Notes: generated from the letters alone by a model not told the origin. A DNA stretch of 64,000 bases from Tretioscincus oriximinensis (GCA_022410635.1 JAJVDF010000138.1:890790-954789), one strand, 5' to 3'. Positions 11,133 to 21,241 are shown, counted from the first letter of the stretch. Made by a program: numbers and translations.

Positions 11133-11490
11133 TGGTGCAGCTGCTAAGAGCTGGTCTTTCAACTGAGAGATCCGGTTTCCAGGCCTAGTGTTACCCATGG
11201 AGAGGGATGAGTGCCCTCTACTGGTCTTCAGCTCTAGCCAACTCAACTATTCGAAAAAAAAGTAGATTTGTAATCTACATTTCAATTAAATAAATGAGGA
11301 CCTGGTGGGGAAGATAAAAAAGATGTATGTTTTCGGGCAGAAATTACCCTTGAAAGCCACTCCGAGTTCCTTCAGATGAGAAGGGTGGAGTATAAAAACT
11401 AGATTCTCCTCTTCTTCTTTCCTCTTCCTTTTTTTCCTTTTTTCCTTTTCTTCCTTTTCTTCTTTTTCTTCTTCTTCTTCTGTTTTTTAT
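11133..11490 (+). mobile_element. tRNA-derived SINE, family B
   Basis: The head GGTGCAGCTGCTAAGAGCTG, with a B-box-like GGTTTCCAGGCC, is followed by GTGCCCTCTACTGG, CTCTAGCCAACTCAACTATT, TGGTGGGGAAGATA, GAGTTCCTTCAGATGAGAAG and a long CTT-rich tail (11405-11487). The layout matches eight other members. A fold-back element follows directly. Confidence 0.75.
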
Positions 11491-11502
11491 TTTAAATTGA
11501 AA

Positions 11503-11700
11503 TAGCCAAGAAAGTCTAGCAAGGTGGTCTCGTCACACTTCAGAGACCAACAGGAAAAGGTAGGTGGCATGAATTTTTGTAGACAAGTCTACTTCTGCAT
11601 TTGAAGAAGTAGAAATGTCTACGAAAGCTCATGCCACTTGTTTTTCTTTATTTTTGTCTCTAGTGTGATACGTCCCACTTGCTAGAGGAATTGGCTAGTA
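11503..11700. repeat. Fold-back element, family E, complete
   Basis: Two inverted arms of about 85 bases meet with almost no loop: 11516-11600 and 11601-11685. The arms begin and end CTAGCAAG/CTTGCTAG and both contain the GGTGGCATGA(A/G)(T/C)TTT(C/T)GTAGACA phrase. It would form a long hairpin in single-stranded form. Related half copies are spread through the window. A MITE or fold-back transposon is inferred. Confidence 0.75.
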
Positions 11701-11715
11701 GACATGAAAGATACG

Positions 11716-12049
11716 GGTCATTATTATGTGTATTGAAAAAGCTTTATAGATTTATATGAATACAAATCAAACCAAACACATGTTTGTATAGCTTGCAAGT
11801 GAACCACTGAACTCAGATGTTTGGATTTGATTTCAGATGCAATTTCTCCATTGAATATTAGAATTTTTAATGGCAGAAACCCTGCAAGTGTGAATTATTT
11901 GGTTGAATTTTTCACATTCACAACTGGAAAACTGGTTCAGTTCAGTAGAACATCTAAATCTTCAAACCGCCACATGTTCAAGGGCAATATTTACAATCAT
12001 GAACATTCAATGAAATTTTCAAATGTGAACTAAATTTTGCACTTTTTTT
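11716..12049. other. Unassigned AT-rich sequence
   Basis: AT-rich, non-repetitive as far as I can see. Phrases around 11880-12030 (ATTTTTCACATTCACAACTGG, TTTTCAAATGTGAAC) recur loosely at 37270-37410, hinting at an old repeat. Confidence 0.35.
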
Positions 12050-12460
12050 GTGTTTAATGTATATGTCTATCCTGCCTTATAACCGAAGGTCTCAGGGTGA
12101 TTAACAACAATAAAAGCAAGATACAAAATTGACATATTAAAACAATATCTGAAGGTGGGGAGAAATTGGCATTTCTTCAATCAAAGGGGTATGTCTTCAC
12201 AGATTTTCTAAGTGTATACAGACATGTATTCCATAGTCTGTGGCTACTATTGAGAAGGCCCTGTCCCATGTTACCAGCCCCTTTCCTACTGATAGTGGCA
12301 GCATAAGGAAGAGGGTCTCCTCTCAGATCTTAAGGCATGGGCAGGTTGATGTGAAGGAAGGCATTCCTCTAGATATGTGGGGCCCAGATCATTTAGGGCC
12401 TTATAAGTTAAGATTTTGAATTAGGCTCAGTAGTGAACTAGCGTTCCAGTAGAGGCATGC
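12050..12460 (-). mobile_element. L2-like LINE 3' end
   Basis: Plus-strand order: CTATCCTGCCTTATAACCGA (tail), ATATTAAAACAATATC, TATTCCATAGTCTGTGGCTA, GAGAAGGCCCTGTCCCATGT and GGGCCTTATAAGTTAAGATT. The same order is seen at 41940, 52655 and 62946. In the better copies the minus strand encodes a LINE C-terminus (FSMAAPRLWNSL). Here the coding remnant is degraded. Confidence 0.65.
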
Positions 12461-12479
12461 CACTTTAAGAACAGAAGAA

Positions 12480-12625
12480 TATAAGAAGAGCCATACTGGA
12501 TCGGGTCAGAGCCCATCTTGTCTCATACGGCCCATTCTGTCTCATACAGAGGCCCACCAGATGCACCTGGGCAGTCTGAACAGAGGAAAGCAAAATATGA
12601 ACCTGTTCATGACTCCCTGCAAACA
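12480..12625 (-). mobile_element. CR1-type LINE 3' end
   Basis: Starts with the reversed octamer tail and AAGAAGAGCCATACTGGATC. It continues with TCTGTCTCATACAGAGGCCC, CCAGATGCACCTGGGCAGTC and GTTCATGACTCCCTGCAAA. A small internal repeat of CTCATAC(G/A)G is visible (12521-12550). Confidence 0.8.
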
Positions 12626-13794
12626 CACTTTACATGTATTTTAGTGTCACCTAGTGCTTTGATATACGGGTTCCTCTGAATGTAGTCCTGGCAAAATGAG
12701 GGAGAAGGGGGTTAGGGGGTACATATTTAAAATATATTTTTGTGCTTTGTGTTTTACTGTATATTGTGACCCACACAAGTAAAGAATAGGATGCAAATAT
12801 CACGAATATATAAATATCTGCTCTTTTGCCACTCACCTTTCTGTGAAGGGTGGGATGTGAACATTAAACTGACTGTCAAAAATTCAGCTTAAATGTCTTT
12901 TCAGATATGTTTCTATAATGTATTTAGGTATTTTCAGTTGCTTTCCCTCCCCCACCCATGTGTTGGACAATAAATAATATCACACTGGGAGGTATTTAAA
13001 GGTTTAGGGGTCCCGTCAGATATGCAATTAAATATTTTAGATCTGCAAATGTATCTTTTCTCTCCCCTACTCACCACACACTTCAGCAGCCATGGAAGGA
13101 TAGCATGAAAAATAGCTCTGCCTTCAGACTTCCCCAAATTCCCTGAAAGGAGTCATAACTCTGAAACAGAAAGCGAGGCAACAGCAAAGGATGCACCTTC
13201 CTTTTGCAAGTCGGTAAAGCAAAGAAAAGCTAGTCAAACCGCAAGGGACCCACCATGTCGGACCATGTCTCACACAGCTGAAGCCTGGCTTTTGAGGTTT
13301 GCAACCATGACAAATCATGAGTTTCAGAATACCAGTTCACCAGGGAAGGGTCATTCTTGTGTACTATTGATCCCAAGGGGGGCAGAAAACCCACAGGGAA
13401 CTTTGCCTGAGTGACATTTCAACCGGCATGTCAAAGAGAAGCTTAAGCAGCCACTTCGAAGAATAGCCTTGAAATGTTGCCTTCTGCCCATGGAGCCTTG
13501 ATAACCCTCTCCAATGTCAGGAACTACCACCCAAATGGCAATGCTGTATTACCATGGATGGTAAGAATAACACTGATATCTCTCAGGCACTCTTCNGGGA
13601 TTGGGTGTGGGGTAGTTTGCAGGCAAAAGGGTTAGGGCTTGACATATTTTCACNGAACAGAACAATGGCAAACATAAGAAAGGGATGTGTCCAGATTGAT
13701 TCTTTTTTAGTGCTCTTTTCTTCTTATAGAGTTAAAGCAGAAAAGCCTGTTGCAGTTGTTTTATTCATTGGGATCAAGCAATGGATCTCCTCTT
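12626..13794. other. Unassigned sequence
   Basis: No gene or repeat recognised. Isolated N bases at 13596 and 13654 interrupt a frame that would otherwise have no family support. The stretch 13010-13320 is unique-looking. Confidence 0.4.
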
Positions 13795-13905
13795 TTCCCC
13801 TTGTCTTTCCAGCACCCTCCCATTTCTTCTCCTCTCTCTCCTCTTCACTCCTTTTGCTCTCCCTCCCCTTCATCCTTCCCCCTTCTCCTCCCTCTCCACC
13901 CCTAC
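13795..13905. repeat. Pyrimidine-rich tract
   Basis: About 110 bases of CT-rich plus strand (CTCCTCTCTC, CCTTCTCCTC). It produces the leucine/serine/proline-rich false frames seen here. Confidence 0.75.
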
Positions 13906-14351
13906 TATGATGTCCCAGTGGCTTGATATATCATGGGGGGCAGGCAGTTGGGGCGGCCAGAGTATCACACTCCCACTCAGTACCATTGTCGATAAATCGG
14001 AGGCACTGATAAATCAGTGAACAGCCAATTACCATGGGTGAAGCTTCAGACACTGAAAAAAAATGCAACACCTGGCACTGTATTCATGGCAGCAATGTGG
14101 CAGCAGCCCTCTGAAACTCTGGCTGCCTGAACCAGTGTTCTCTAAAATGGAACTTTCCAATGTCAGTGGCATCTCTACAGTTTCCAGGATTGGCCAACAT
14201 TCTGACCAATGACAAGACCTGCAGAGATGATTGTGACTATGCAAATTGTTTATATAAAATGACTTGCATTTTCATTACTGTCTGCCCTCTCACACAAAGA
14301 GACCTCCTATGTTTGCTATAAACTGCTCCCATAATAGCTTGTTTGTGATTG
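13906..14351. other. Unassigned sequence
   Basis: Nothing recognisable; the minus frame at 14029-14244 has no motif. Confidence 0.35.
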
Positions 14352-14945
14352 AACATAAGAACATAAGAAGAGCCATACTAGATCAGGCCACAGCCCATCT
14401 AGTCCAGCATTCTGTCTCACACAGGCCCACCAGATGCACCTGGGCAGTCTGAACCAAGGAAAGCAAAATATGCCCCTGTTCATGACTCCCTGCAAATGGC
14501 ATTTCAGGAGTCCTGCCTGTTGCTCCATCCCGGAGGCAACATCCAGACATCCATCCTAGTATCCATTTATACCCTTGGTGTCCATAAACCTGTCTAGTCC
14601 TGTCTTGAAACTATCCAAGCTGTTAGCTACCACTACCTCTTCAGGAAGTAAATTCCACAGGCCGATGACCCTATGGGTGAAAAAATACTTTCCTTTGTCT
14701 GTTCTCACTTTTCAACTCATCAGTTTTACGGAGGGCCCCCTGGTCCTAGTGTTGTGTGATAGAGAAAACATTTTTTCTCTATTCACCCTATTCACCCTAT
14801 CCATCCCATGCATGATTTTGTACACTTCAATCAGATCACCTCTCAAACGTCGCCTTTCATGGCTGAAGAGACCCAGACGTTGCAGCCTGACTTCATAAGG
14901 GAGGTGCTCCAGACCCTTGATCATTTTTGTTGCCCTTTTCCATAC
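14352..14945 (-). mobile_element. CR1-type LINE, longest 3' copy, with C-terminal coding remnant
   Basis: The minus strand encodes the C-terminal part of a non-LTR retrotransposon protein: at about 14930-14715 it reads WKRATKMIKGLEHLPYEVRL, then RRRLRGDLIEVYKIMHG, then TRTRGPSVK. This is the reverse-transcriptase C-terminal region of CR1/jockey-type LINEs. Further 3' come the phrase GAAGTAAATTCCACAGGCCG (encoding the FLPEEV-type end in other copies), a stop region, and the 3' UTR ending in TTCTTATGTTCTTATGTTC. It is 5'-truncated; the protein is incomplete and without its catalytic core. Confidence 0.85.
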
Positions 14946-14994
14946 TCCCACCCATCTGTCTGATTTGCTATCATCTTTCATAGACAAGTGCTCA

Positions 14995-15085
14995 AGCATC
15001 TGAAGAAGTAGATTTGACTACGGGAGCTCATGCCGCTTACATATTTCTTATTAGTGTCTAAGATGCAACGAGACCCCCTTAGTAG
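14995..15085. repeat. Fold-back family E, one arm
   Basis: CATCTGAAGAAGTAGATTTG, GGGAGCTCATGCCGCTTACA and GAGACCCCCTTAGTAGATCC are the inner-to-outer landmarks of the second arm. The facing arm is missing and the CR1 copy abuts it at 14945-14995. Confidence 0.6.
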
Positions 15086-15654
15086 ATCCCTGGTTAAGGT
15101 TATAAGGGTTTACAGCTTCAATTGCACTGTCCTACCAACTGAGCAGAACTCCTTCTTCCTGTGTATTTTTAAAACTGAAAGTGGAGTTTGTTTGCACACC
15201 CATTACATGTGATTAGAGCAATCTTCCAAAGGGAGGATGTGAACAAGGTACAGTGATTTGTCTTACGACTATCTGTAAGGCCTGTCACTGGCTTTTCCTA
15301 TTATTTACCAAGAGAAGCAATCTATTATATTTTGCAACACTGATATGCTTATCTTAAACCAGGCTTAATATGTGGGTTCCACTGACATTCATTAATCAAA
15401 CTTTGATCTATACTGCTTACCCACAGGCTATAACTGTTGTACAATAATACCACAAACACAGGGATTATTACCATAATCTAATTAAAAAAAACCTAATTGC
15501 ACAATCCTTGATTAAGCCAGTAGTTCCAGATTTGGGACCCTACAATGTTGTTTTTTGATACTGTCCTTTGTTTATGATCACTGTGGATGAAATTGTAGTC
15601 ATCAACTCTGTTTCGGATTCAGATGGGAAGTGTCCGAATGTGTGATATATTCTG
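15086..15654. other. Unassigned sequence
   Basis: AT-rich, no family recognised, no gene supported. Confidence 0.35.
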
Positions 15655-15820
15655 AACGTAGGGNTAGCAGATTAAAACCAGGAGAGATTTGTCCTTTTAA
15701 TGGGTGTGGAAAAGGCTTTTCTCTCCCAGAAGCAGCAGCTGGTGAAAATTCNTCTCTTCTATAGCCACTAAAGATGCAATGCTCTACCCCACATTTATTT
15801 TTGGAGATCCCACCTGAAAA
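15655..15820. repeat. Dispersed family F
   Basis: Contains TTTAATGGGTGTGGAAAAGG and, further on, CTATAGCCACTAAAGATGCA, matching the two sides of the family at 9635. N bases at 15664 and 15752. Confidence 0.45.
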
Positions 15821-15974
15821 AAAAAACACTTTCTTGTTTCCATACTACAATTAATCATTTTAGGATGTTTCCCCATTAAAACCTTAAATCGCTAATTCTT
15901 TTAACGTTTGGAAAAAAGCATTCACGATTTGTGCCTCACCCACCTTCACATTCCTACACTGTTCCAAACCATTG

Positions 15975-16085
15975 CCAAGCATTTTTGACATATGGAAAGC
16001 CCATAAGGCATTGCTACATTTGTTCTATTACAGTTCCCAGCATTCTCTTCATACTGAGAGCCAGTGAACATTTACATGTAGTCTC
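15975..16085 (-). repeat. Dispersed family C, partial
   Basis: Reverse orientation. CATAAGGCATTGCTACA, ATTACAGTTCCCAGCATTCT and GAGAGCCAGTGAACATTTAC match the reverse complement of the middle of family C (compare 50540-50665). The element is cut off where the ETS/CRE-like motif block begins. Confidence 0.55.
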
Positions 16086-16197
16086 AACAGGAAGTGACAT
16101 CACCCTAGGTGCCATTTCCCCAGAAGCAAATACCAGAAGTGACATCTATATGATATCACTTCCGGTAAAATTGCTGCGCCCTAGTAGGGCAATTTTC
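16086..16197. repeat. ETS/CRE-like motif block with a hairpin
   Basis: Three motif copies: GGAAGTGACATCACC (16090-16104), AGAAGTGACATC (16135-16146) and the inverted TGATATCACTTCCGG (16151-16165). The phrase between them parallels 7679-7715. A compact inverted repeat follows, AAAATTGC (16167-16174) against GCAATTTT (16189-16196), with GCCC/GGGC inside. Confidence 0.6.
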
Positions 16198-16284
16198 CTC
16201 GTAGCCCCCTCTACCAGATCTCGGATTATGTAGAGGGAATGCGATCTCAGAGACCTGTATGAGATTCTCATATAGCTCCCCAGA

Positions 16285-16520
16285 CTCTGCTGAAACTTGT
16301 GTCCTCTTCAAAAGTCTTTATCACTCCCTCTTCTCTCTCTCTCGCACACACTCACACACACTTCTTTTCTGGTAGATCTCGTGTCTTCTTCAAAAATTGC
16401 ATTCTCCTCTCTTTCTCACAGACAATTCCTGTCTGGTAAAATCTGTGTCCTCACCCCCTCTACTACACACACAGATCTTTCCTGGTAAAACTTGTGTCCT
16501 CTTCAAAAATTGTGCTTTCC
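16285..16520. repeat. Degenerate minisatellite, about four units
   Basis: Units start near 16290, 16373, 16440 and 16489. Each begins with (A/T)(C/T)TGTGTCCTC or a variant, has TTCAAAAATTG in the better units, a CT- and CACA-rich middle, and ends TTTCCTGGTAAA. Unit length varies from about 35 to 83 bases. Confidence 0.65.
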
Positions 16521-16819
16521 TCAAGAAGTAAGCACTCCAAGAAGGGTTGCATCAGTTTTTACTTCTGACCAGATTAACCTCCTATGGAACAGGCACCCTC
16601 ACTAAGTAGTAATTAAACACATACCACTGCTATGTTTTTAATAAGTGGCTGTCAGTATGAACTCTTTCAACAAGAGGCAAATTAGTGGGTAGTGTATCTT
16701 CTTGGCAGTATTTGGTGGACAGTTGTTTTGATTCTTTCTCCATGCTTTGCATTAAGCTGACATGCTAGACAGAAAAGAGAATCTTTCCCACCATGGATAA
16801 GCAGGTGGTTAGTTGGTAG

Positions 16820-16925
16820 AGTTACCAACAATAACAAAAAAAATAATAAAACCAGGAGAAGGGATTAGTATTTCAATGGATGTGGAAAAGAGGAATGTTT
16901 CTGGTTAACTTCAGTTCTTCAGGAA
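16820..16925. repeat. Dispersed family F, partial
   Basis: AATAAAACCAGGAGAAGGGA then TATTTCAATGGATGTGGAAA then AGAGGAATGTTTCTGG match one side of family F. The other side is not clear. Confidence 0.4.
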
Positions 16926-17074
16926 TGAAGATGGACTGAGAGTGCATATTGGAACAGCACCTTAGAGATAATAGCATCTGCACATTTAGTCTCTAACCCG
17001 TATTAAACGTCAGGGGGGGGAAAAAACCTTTTTAAAAGCTCTGAATGTGAATCACAGCTGGATTTGGAATGCTA

Positions 17075-17295
17075 ATATCTACGCCGGGCCCTGTCTATCC
17101 TGAGCCTTCTTCTGGGCTGTATCTCAGGGCAGAGTGTGTCCATTTACATGCCAGAGTAGACTATGACAGTCCGTATTCAGTGCTTGCCATAATCTACACT
17201 AGCACATGTATGGCAGGCTTCTTTTGTAAGATATACTCTAGAAGAAAGCTCAGTGTGCACAAGGCCCGTGCCTCCCAACCCCTTCCAGATCTTGC
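17075..17295. repeat. Palindromic MITE family G, diverged copy
   Basis: Inverted ends: GGGCCCTGTCTATCCTGAGC at the left and, read in reverse, GGGCACGGGCCTTGTGCACA at the right. Middle phrases such as CAGGGCAGAGTGTGTCCAT and ACATGCCAGAGTAGACTATG match the better copies at 20468 and 63852. About 60-70 bases longer than those. Confidence 0.5.
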
Positions 17296-17599
17296 TGCCC
17301 ATTGCTGTAGTATAAAATCTTGTTTTAGCCAAACGTTCTTGGATTGACGAACTGCTTCCCAAGACCTCTTATTCTAATTTACTGATGCTATTAAACTGAG
17401 CCGCTCCTGCTCTAAAGAAAAACAAAGCTAGGTACCAAAATCCCCTCCCCAAACCCTACCCCGCCTCGCTTTGCCGCAAAAGGGATATAAAGATGTGGAA
17501 ACAAGGCGATCCCAAAAGAAAACAAGAAATGTTTGACAATTAACTAGTGCCAGTGGCTGAAAAGTCAGCAAGCAGAAGAGATCCAAGAACCCCTTGATA
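17296..17599. other. Unassigned sequence upstream of a candidate splice acceptor
   Basis: Unique-looking, no repeat. It contains a C-rich stretch (17437-17475) and leads into the pyrimidine tract at 17605-17626. Confidence 0.3.
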
Positions 17600-17626
17600 T
17601 TTATTTATCTTGTGTTTTCTTTCAGA

Positions 17627-17756
17627 TCTTGCAATATGACAACACATGTCAGTGTCAGGCGAGGTCCTACTGGCAACACCTTGAAAACTATGTGGAGCTA
17701 CAAAAAACAAACAGTGCCGGCTGTGATTTCAGGGATAAAATACCAATGTAAAGGGA
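17627..17756 (+). other. Speculative terminal exon
   Basis: A good-looking acceptor, CTTGTGTTTTCTTTCAG, ends at 17626. From there one frame is open for 42 codons (ILQYDNTCQCQARSYWQHLE, then NYVELQKTNSAGCDF, then RDKIPM) before a TAA. The stretch is outside all repeat families, and the composition (3 Cys, one Trp, mixed polar residues) is not low-complexity. I do not recognise the protein. A chance open frame of this length is not rare, so support is weak. Confidence 0.15.
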
Positions 17757-17934
17757 TCCTCTTGGGATCCGTAATCTCAAATTGTCATGGGAAACGGATT
17801 GTCTGCCTTTTTGATAAAATATGTCAGGTTTCCCCTGCTGAGTCTTTTTTTTCCCAAAAAACAACTCTTCCTTTATTATGATTTATACTTCTCCTCCCAT
17901 ACTTATATATAACAACAGTTTGCAAAAAGAAGGA

Positions 17935-18200
17935 AATAGAAAGGAAGGAGGGAGGGAAGAATTAGGGAGGGAGGGAGGGACCAGTTAGGGAGGGAGGAAA
18001 GGAAGGAAGGAGGGAGGGAAGAATTAGGGAGGAAGGGAACGGTTAGGGAGAATGGAGGGAACAGTTAGGGAGAGAGGAATGAAAGGAAGGAGGGAGGGAA
18101 GAGTTAGGGAGGGAAGGAAGAGTTAGGGAGGGAGGGAAGGAAGGAAGGAGGGAGGGAAGGAGGGAAGGGATGGGAGGGAGGGAAGGAAGAAGAGGGAGGG
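17935..18200. repeat. G-rich minisatellite containing TTAGGG
   Basis: About 265 bases of GGGAGGGAAG-type repeat. Seven TTAGGGAG phrases lie near 17963, 17985, 18025, 18043, 18065, 18103 and 18121, in longer units such as GAATTAGGGAGGGAGG and CAGTTAGGGAGG. Many GGG runs close together give strong G-quadruplex potential on the plus strand. The resemblance to vertebrate telomere repeat is likely fortuitous within a GGGA expansion. Confidence 0.8.
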
Positions 18201-18344
18201 TGCAATACTTTCTGTCAACTCCCACTTCTACTTAAACTTTGATACATGAGTCCCCCTATGCCAGTTGAATTCCCAGATTCACTTTCTGTCCATGACTGAC
18301 TCTCTTTGTGACTCGTTTATTTATGATACAATAGTTAGTTTACC

Positions 18345-18490
18345 ATGCAAAAACTGGGATAGGTCTTTGCAACTTTAATGGCTATGGAAGAGAAAAATTC
18401 TCATAAGATGCAACTTTTAAGGACTGCAGTACCTGGGAGAAGGGGGAACCACTTTTTCACCCCCATTAAGGATGCAGACAAAGAGAAAGA
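18345..18490. repeat. Dispersed family F
   Basis: TTTGCAACTTTAATGGCTAT at the left and TTTTTCACCCCCATTAAGGA at the right form the inverted ends. Middle GCAACTTTTAAGGACTGCAG parallels the copy at 9635. Confidence 0.5.
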
Positions 18491-19116
18491 GGCCCTGCTA
18501 CACCTGAGTTTAATCCAGTATCAGTCCACCTTTAGAATGAGGAAATAAATCAGCAAAATGACTATCAGTTTTCTAACCTAGGAAATCCTCTTGGAGGTTG
18601 TTGGAATGCAGGAGAGAAGAAAGAGCTTATCCCTTTACTTGATGTGTTCTCGCATTGTGAAAGTAAAACCAATGTGTATTAAAAGTTTCTGATTTGCTCA
18701 GAGACCTGCTACAATCCTAGGAGTTATATAATGACTCTTCCTCTTTCTCCTACCCTTAATTGTCCAGAGGGTGTTTTGCACAAAGAGAACAAGACAGGTC
18801 TTTGTCTTAGAAACAAAAGCTCTTCTGGCACTTTTGGCAGTCAACTCAACTTCTTTTGAAGCACCCGCATGAGTTTAAACCCTTCTCCCACTCTGCTTGG
18901 AAGACAAACAAAAGGCCTTCACTTGCCCATGCCTGGGTAAATGAGGAGGAGGCCGCCAGCAAAGAATGCCCCATCTAAGGGTGCATATAAGGGTGCCAAG
19001 AACAACTTTTGCAATGATTCATTGAGATCTCTTTGTACCAAATATGAAGCAAAAATAAAAACCACCACCTGGGCATGCTTGTTCCCTCAACTGGGAGGTT
19101 ATCCAGTGTATGACAA
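18491..19116. other. Unassigned sequence
   Basis: No gene recognised. 18490-18550 shares wording with 2385-2440 (ATTTAAATTCAGCTTCAGTA versus GAGTTTAATCCAGTATCAGT), an unnamed old repeat. Confidence 0.35.
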
Positions 19117-19347
19117 AGCCAGTTTGATGTAGCGGTTAGAGTGTTGGACTTATATCTGGTAGCCTGCCAGTTCGATTTCACATTCCTCCATGAAGCTAGC
19201 TGGGTGATTGACCATTCACATTTCTTTCTGTCTCAGCCCCGCCTACTTCACAGGGTATCTGTTGTGAAGAAAGCAACATCATCATCATCATCATCATCAT
19301 TATCATTATCATTATCATTATCATCATCATCATCATCATCATCATTT
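19117..19347 (+). mobile_element. Sauria-type SINE with ATC/ATT tail
   Basis: Begins AGCCAGTTTGATGTAGCGGT (tRNA-like head), with CAGTTCGATTTC as the B-box region, then CCATGAAGCTAGCTGGGTGA, CAGCCCCGCCTACTTCACAG and GGGTATCTGTTGTGAAGAAA. It passes directly into a trinucleotide run (ATC and ATT, 19271-19347) in place of the usual longer 3' part, so it is 3'-shortened or the tail has expanded. Confidence 0.8.
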
Positions 19348-19447
19348 TGAAACAGTTGCTTCACTTCCTATTAAATATCAATAAAAGCCCAATACATGTT
19401 AGAGACGATTAACATGTATGCAGCCCTAAATGAGTCTTGTAACTAAA

Positions 19448-19640
19448 TTGTCACAGTCTGGCAGACTGTTGGTTCAACTTTGAATGCTTCTATGAAGGCG
19501 TCTGGATGACTTTGGATCAGTTACATTTCTTTGAAGCTTTCTCATATCTGTTTCACAAGGTAACTGTTGTGAAGAGAAGAACAGAAGATTTTGAAAGCCA
19601 CTTTGAGTTTCTTTGGATCGAAAAAAAGCAAACTACAACA
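19448..19640 (+). mobile_element. Sauria-type SINE, degenerate
   Basis: GACTGTTGGTTCAACTTTGA, CTATGAAGGCGTCTGGATGA, CACAAGGTAACTGTTGTGAA and AAAGCCACTTTGAGTTTCTT preserve the order of the SINE body, with many substitutions. The head is damaged. It lies in the same orientation as the copy just upstream. Confidence 0.6.
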
Positions 19641-20134
19641 TCCAGGACTTCTCCTTGTTTATCTATCAAGAGTTAAATCCACACTTATCTGAATGAAATG
19701 GTTTGCAAAGACCATTCCAGGCAGCTCTGTGGCAGCCTGGTATTGCACAGCTCTGAACACATTTCTGTAAATACAAAAATTATATATGTTCCTGACCCGC
19801 CAGTGACAACTATGAAAAGCTGCATGCTTCCAGGCCTTATCCCTGGATATCACATACTTCACTCAGCTTAGCTGTGATTGGGAGGGAAACAATTCATACA
19901 TTAGGTGAGAGTAGGATGAGCCAGCTCAGGACCCTGAATTTCAATGGGACTGGGCAGCCGTTGTATGTTCCCCACTGCAGATAAACATCAAGAATACACA
20001 GAAGACATTGAGGAATCGTTTCAAGTAGATTTCAGTACAAATGCCGTCCCAAGGACTATCTGGAACTGTCTACATATCAAGCACGAGGTATCATAGTTTT
20101 CTACAGATTCCTGAAAGTCTGCCACAGAGCAGAG
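19641..20134. other. Unassigned sequence
   Basis: No gene or clear repeat. Possible old repeat wording near 20030-20100 cannot be placed. Confidence 0.35.
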
Positions 20135-20405
20135 GGATCAGCATTGTTCTCATTGGCACATGGAGGGACTAGAAAGAATGGGATAAAACTGCAAGGAAGT
20201 AGATTTAGATTAGATATCTGAAAAACCTTTCTGACAGTGGAATAAGTTGCCACAGGAGGTGATGATTTCTCCACTGGAAGCCTTCAAACAGAGGCTGGGC
20301 AGCCATTTGTCTGGGATGGTTTAGTGAATCCTGCATTGAGCAGCAGAGGTTTGGACCTGATAGCCCTGGAGGTTCCATTCTAACATTATGATTCAATGAT
20401 TCCAC
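20135..20405 (+). mobile_element. CR1 LINE 3' end, classical subtype
   Basis: AACTGCAAGGAAGTAGATTT, AGATATCTGAAAAACCTTTC, AGTGGAATAAGTTGCCACAG, CAAACAGAGGCTGGGCAGCC and an end reading TTATGATTCAATGATTC. The end octamers (ATTATGATTC-like) are the hallmark of classical sauropsid CR1. A similar copy lies at 31080-31325. Confidence 0.8.
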
Positions 20406-20467
20406 TAAAAAGGACCTTGGAAGCAGATCCTATTGCAATTAAGTCCTAGAGAAGAGATCCTGTGCCC

Positions 20468-20606
20468 CCCATCCACATGGAGCCTTATTCTGAATCACAT
20501 CGCAGGACAGAGCTTGGCCATCCACATGCCAGTATACTAGCATGTGGCTGGCAGGCTCCTATTCCAAGGGACAGCCCAGGATAAGGCTCTGTGTGGATGC
20601 AGCCAA
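20468..20606. repeat. Palindromic MITE family G, full length
   Basis: Inverted ends CCATCCACATGGAGCCTTAT and, in reverse, GGCTGCATCCACACAGAGCC. Reading this copy in reverse gives close agreement along its whole length with 63852-64000, about 140 bases. No coding capacity. Confidence 0.7.
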
Positions 20607-21104
20607 TGAGAATCAATTACTGCATTATTTGCAATGGTCAGCTAGGATGTTACTCCCAAGCAAGCTACCACTATTAAGCAGAAAACATGATACTAGAAGC
20701 CCTAATGTGTGCCTGCAGAGTGCAAATTTGCTTGTAGCAGTAAGATACATAGAGGTCATGTTCCTGATTGAGAAATAACTTTGCACAGGAAAGAGCTAAC
20801 TATTGACCTCAGAGGTGCGAGTAATTTTCATAGCTTCCCAAGAATCAGAACAAATTGTGTCAGCAGGAAGACACTTAGGAGATGGAGATTTCACCTATAG
20901 GATCATAAAGGACTGAACAGGACAGAGAGGTCACTGTACCTAACTGTTTCTTCTCCCATCATCTTAGATTAGAGACTCAAGACACTCATTGATTAGAGAC
21001 TTAAAGGTTGATCAGTCATCACCAAACACTAAGAACGCCAAGACAGTGGTCAACATTAGTCACATCACTAGTCCAAAATGGAACAAGGCTGGGCTCTGAG
21101 GGCT
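20607..21104. other. Unassigned sequence
   Basis: No gene or repeat recognised. A local near-duplication of GATTAGAGACT(C/T)AA is seen at 20969-21005. Confidence 0.35.
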
Positions 21105-21241
21105 CTTCCTTGTGAAGTAGGTGGTGCTGAGACAGCTCTATGGAACTGTGACTAACCCAAGGTCACTCAGCTATCTTTGTGGAGGAGGGCAGGATTGAAC
21201 ATAAGTGTCTGACACTTTAACCACTATACCCAGCTGGCTCT
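21105..21241 (-). mobile_element. Sauria-type SINE, partial
   Basis: Minus-strand order from the right: AGCCAGCTGGGTATAGTGGT, GTTCAATCCTGCCCTCCTCC, AGCTGAGTGACCTTGGGTTA and CACCACCTACTTCACAAGGA. The 3' tail is missing. Confidence 0.7.

Noticed and set aside
14712..14999. A host gene encoding a reverse-transcriptase-like protein
   Set aside because: The frame is only the C-terminal piece of a 5'-truncated CR1-type LINE, with the 3' UTR and octamer tail attached.
17935..18200. True interstitial telomere repeat
   Set aside because: TTAGGG is never tandem; each is set in a GGGA/GGAA background, so slippage in a purine minisatellite is the simpler reading.
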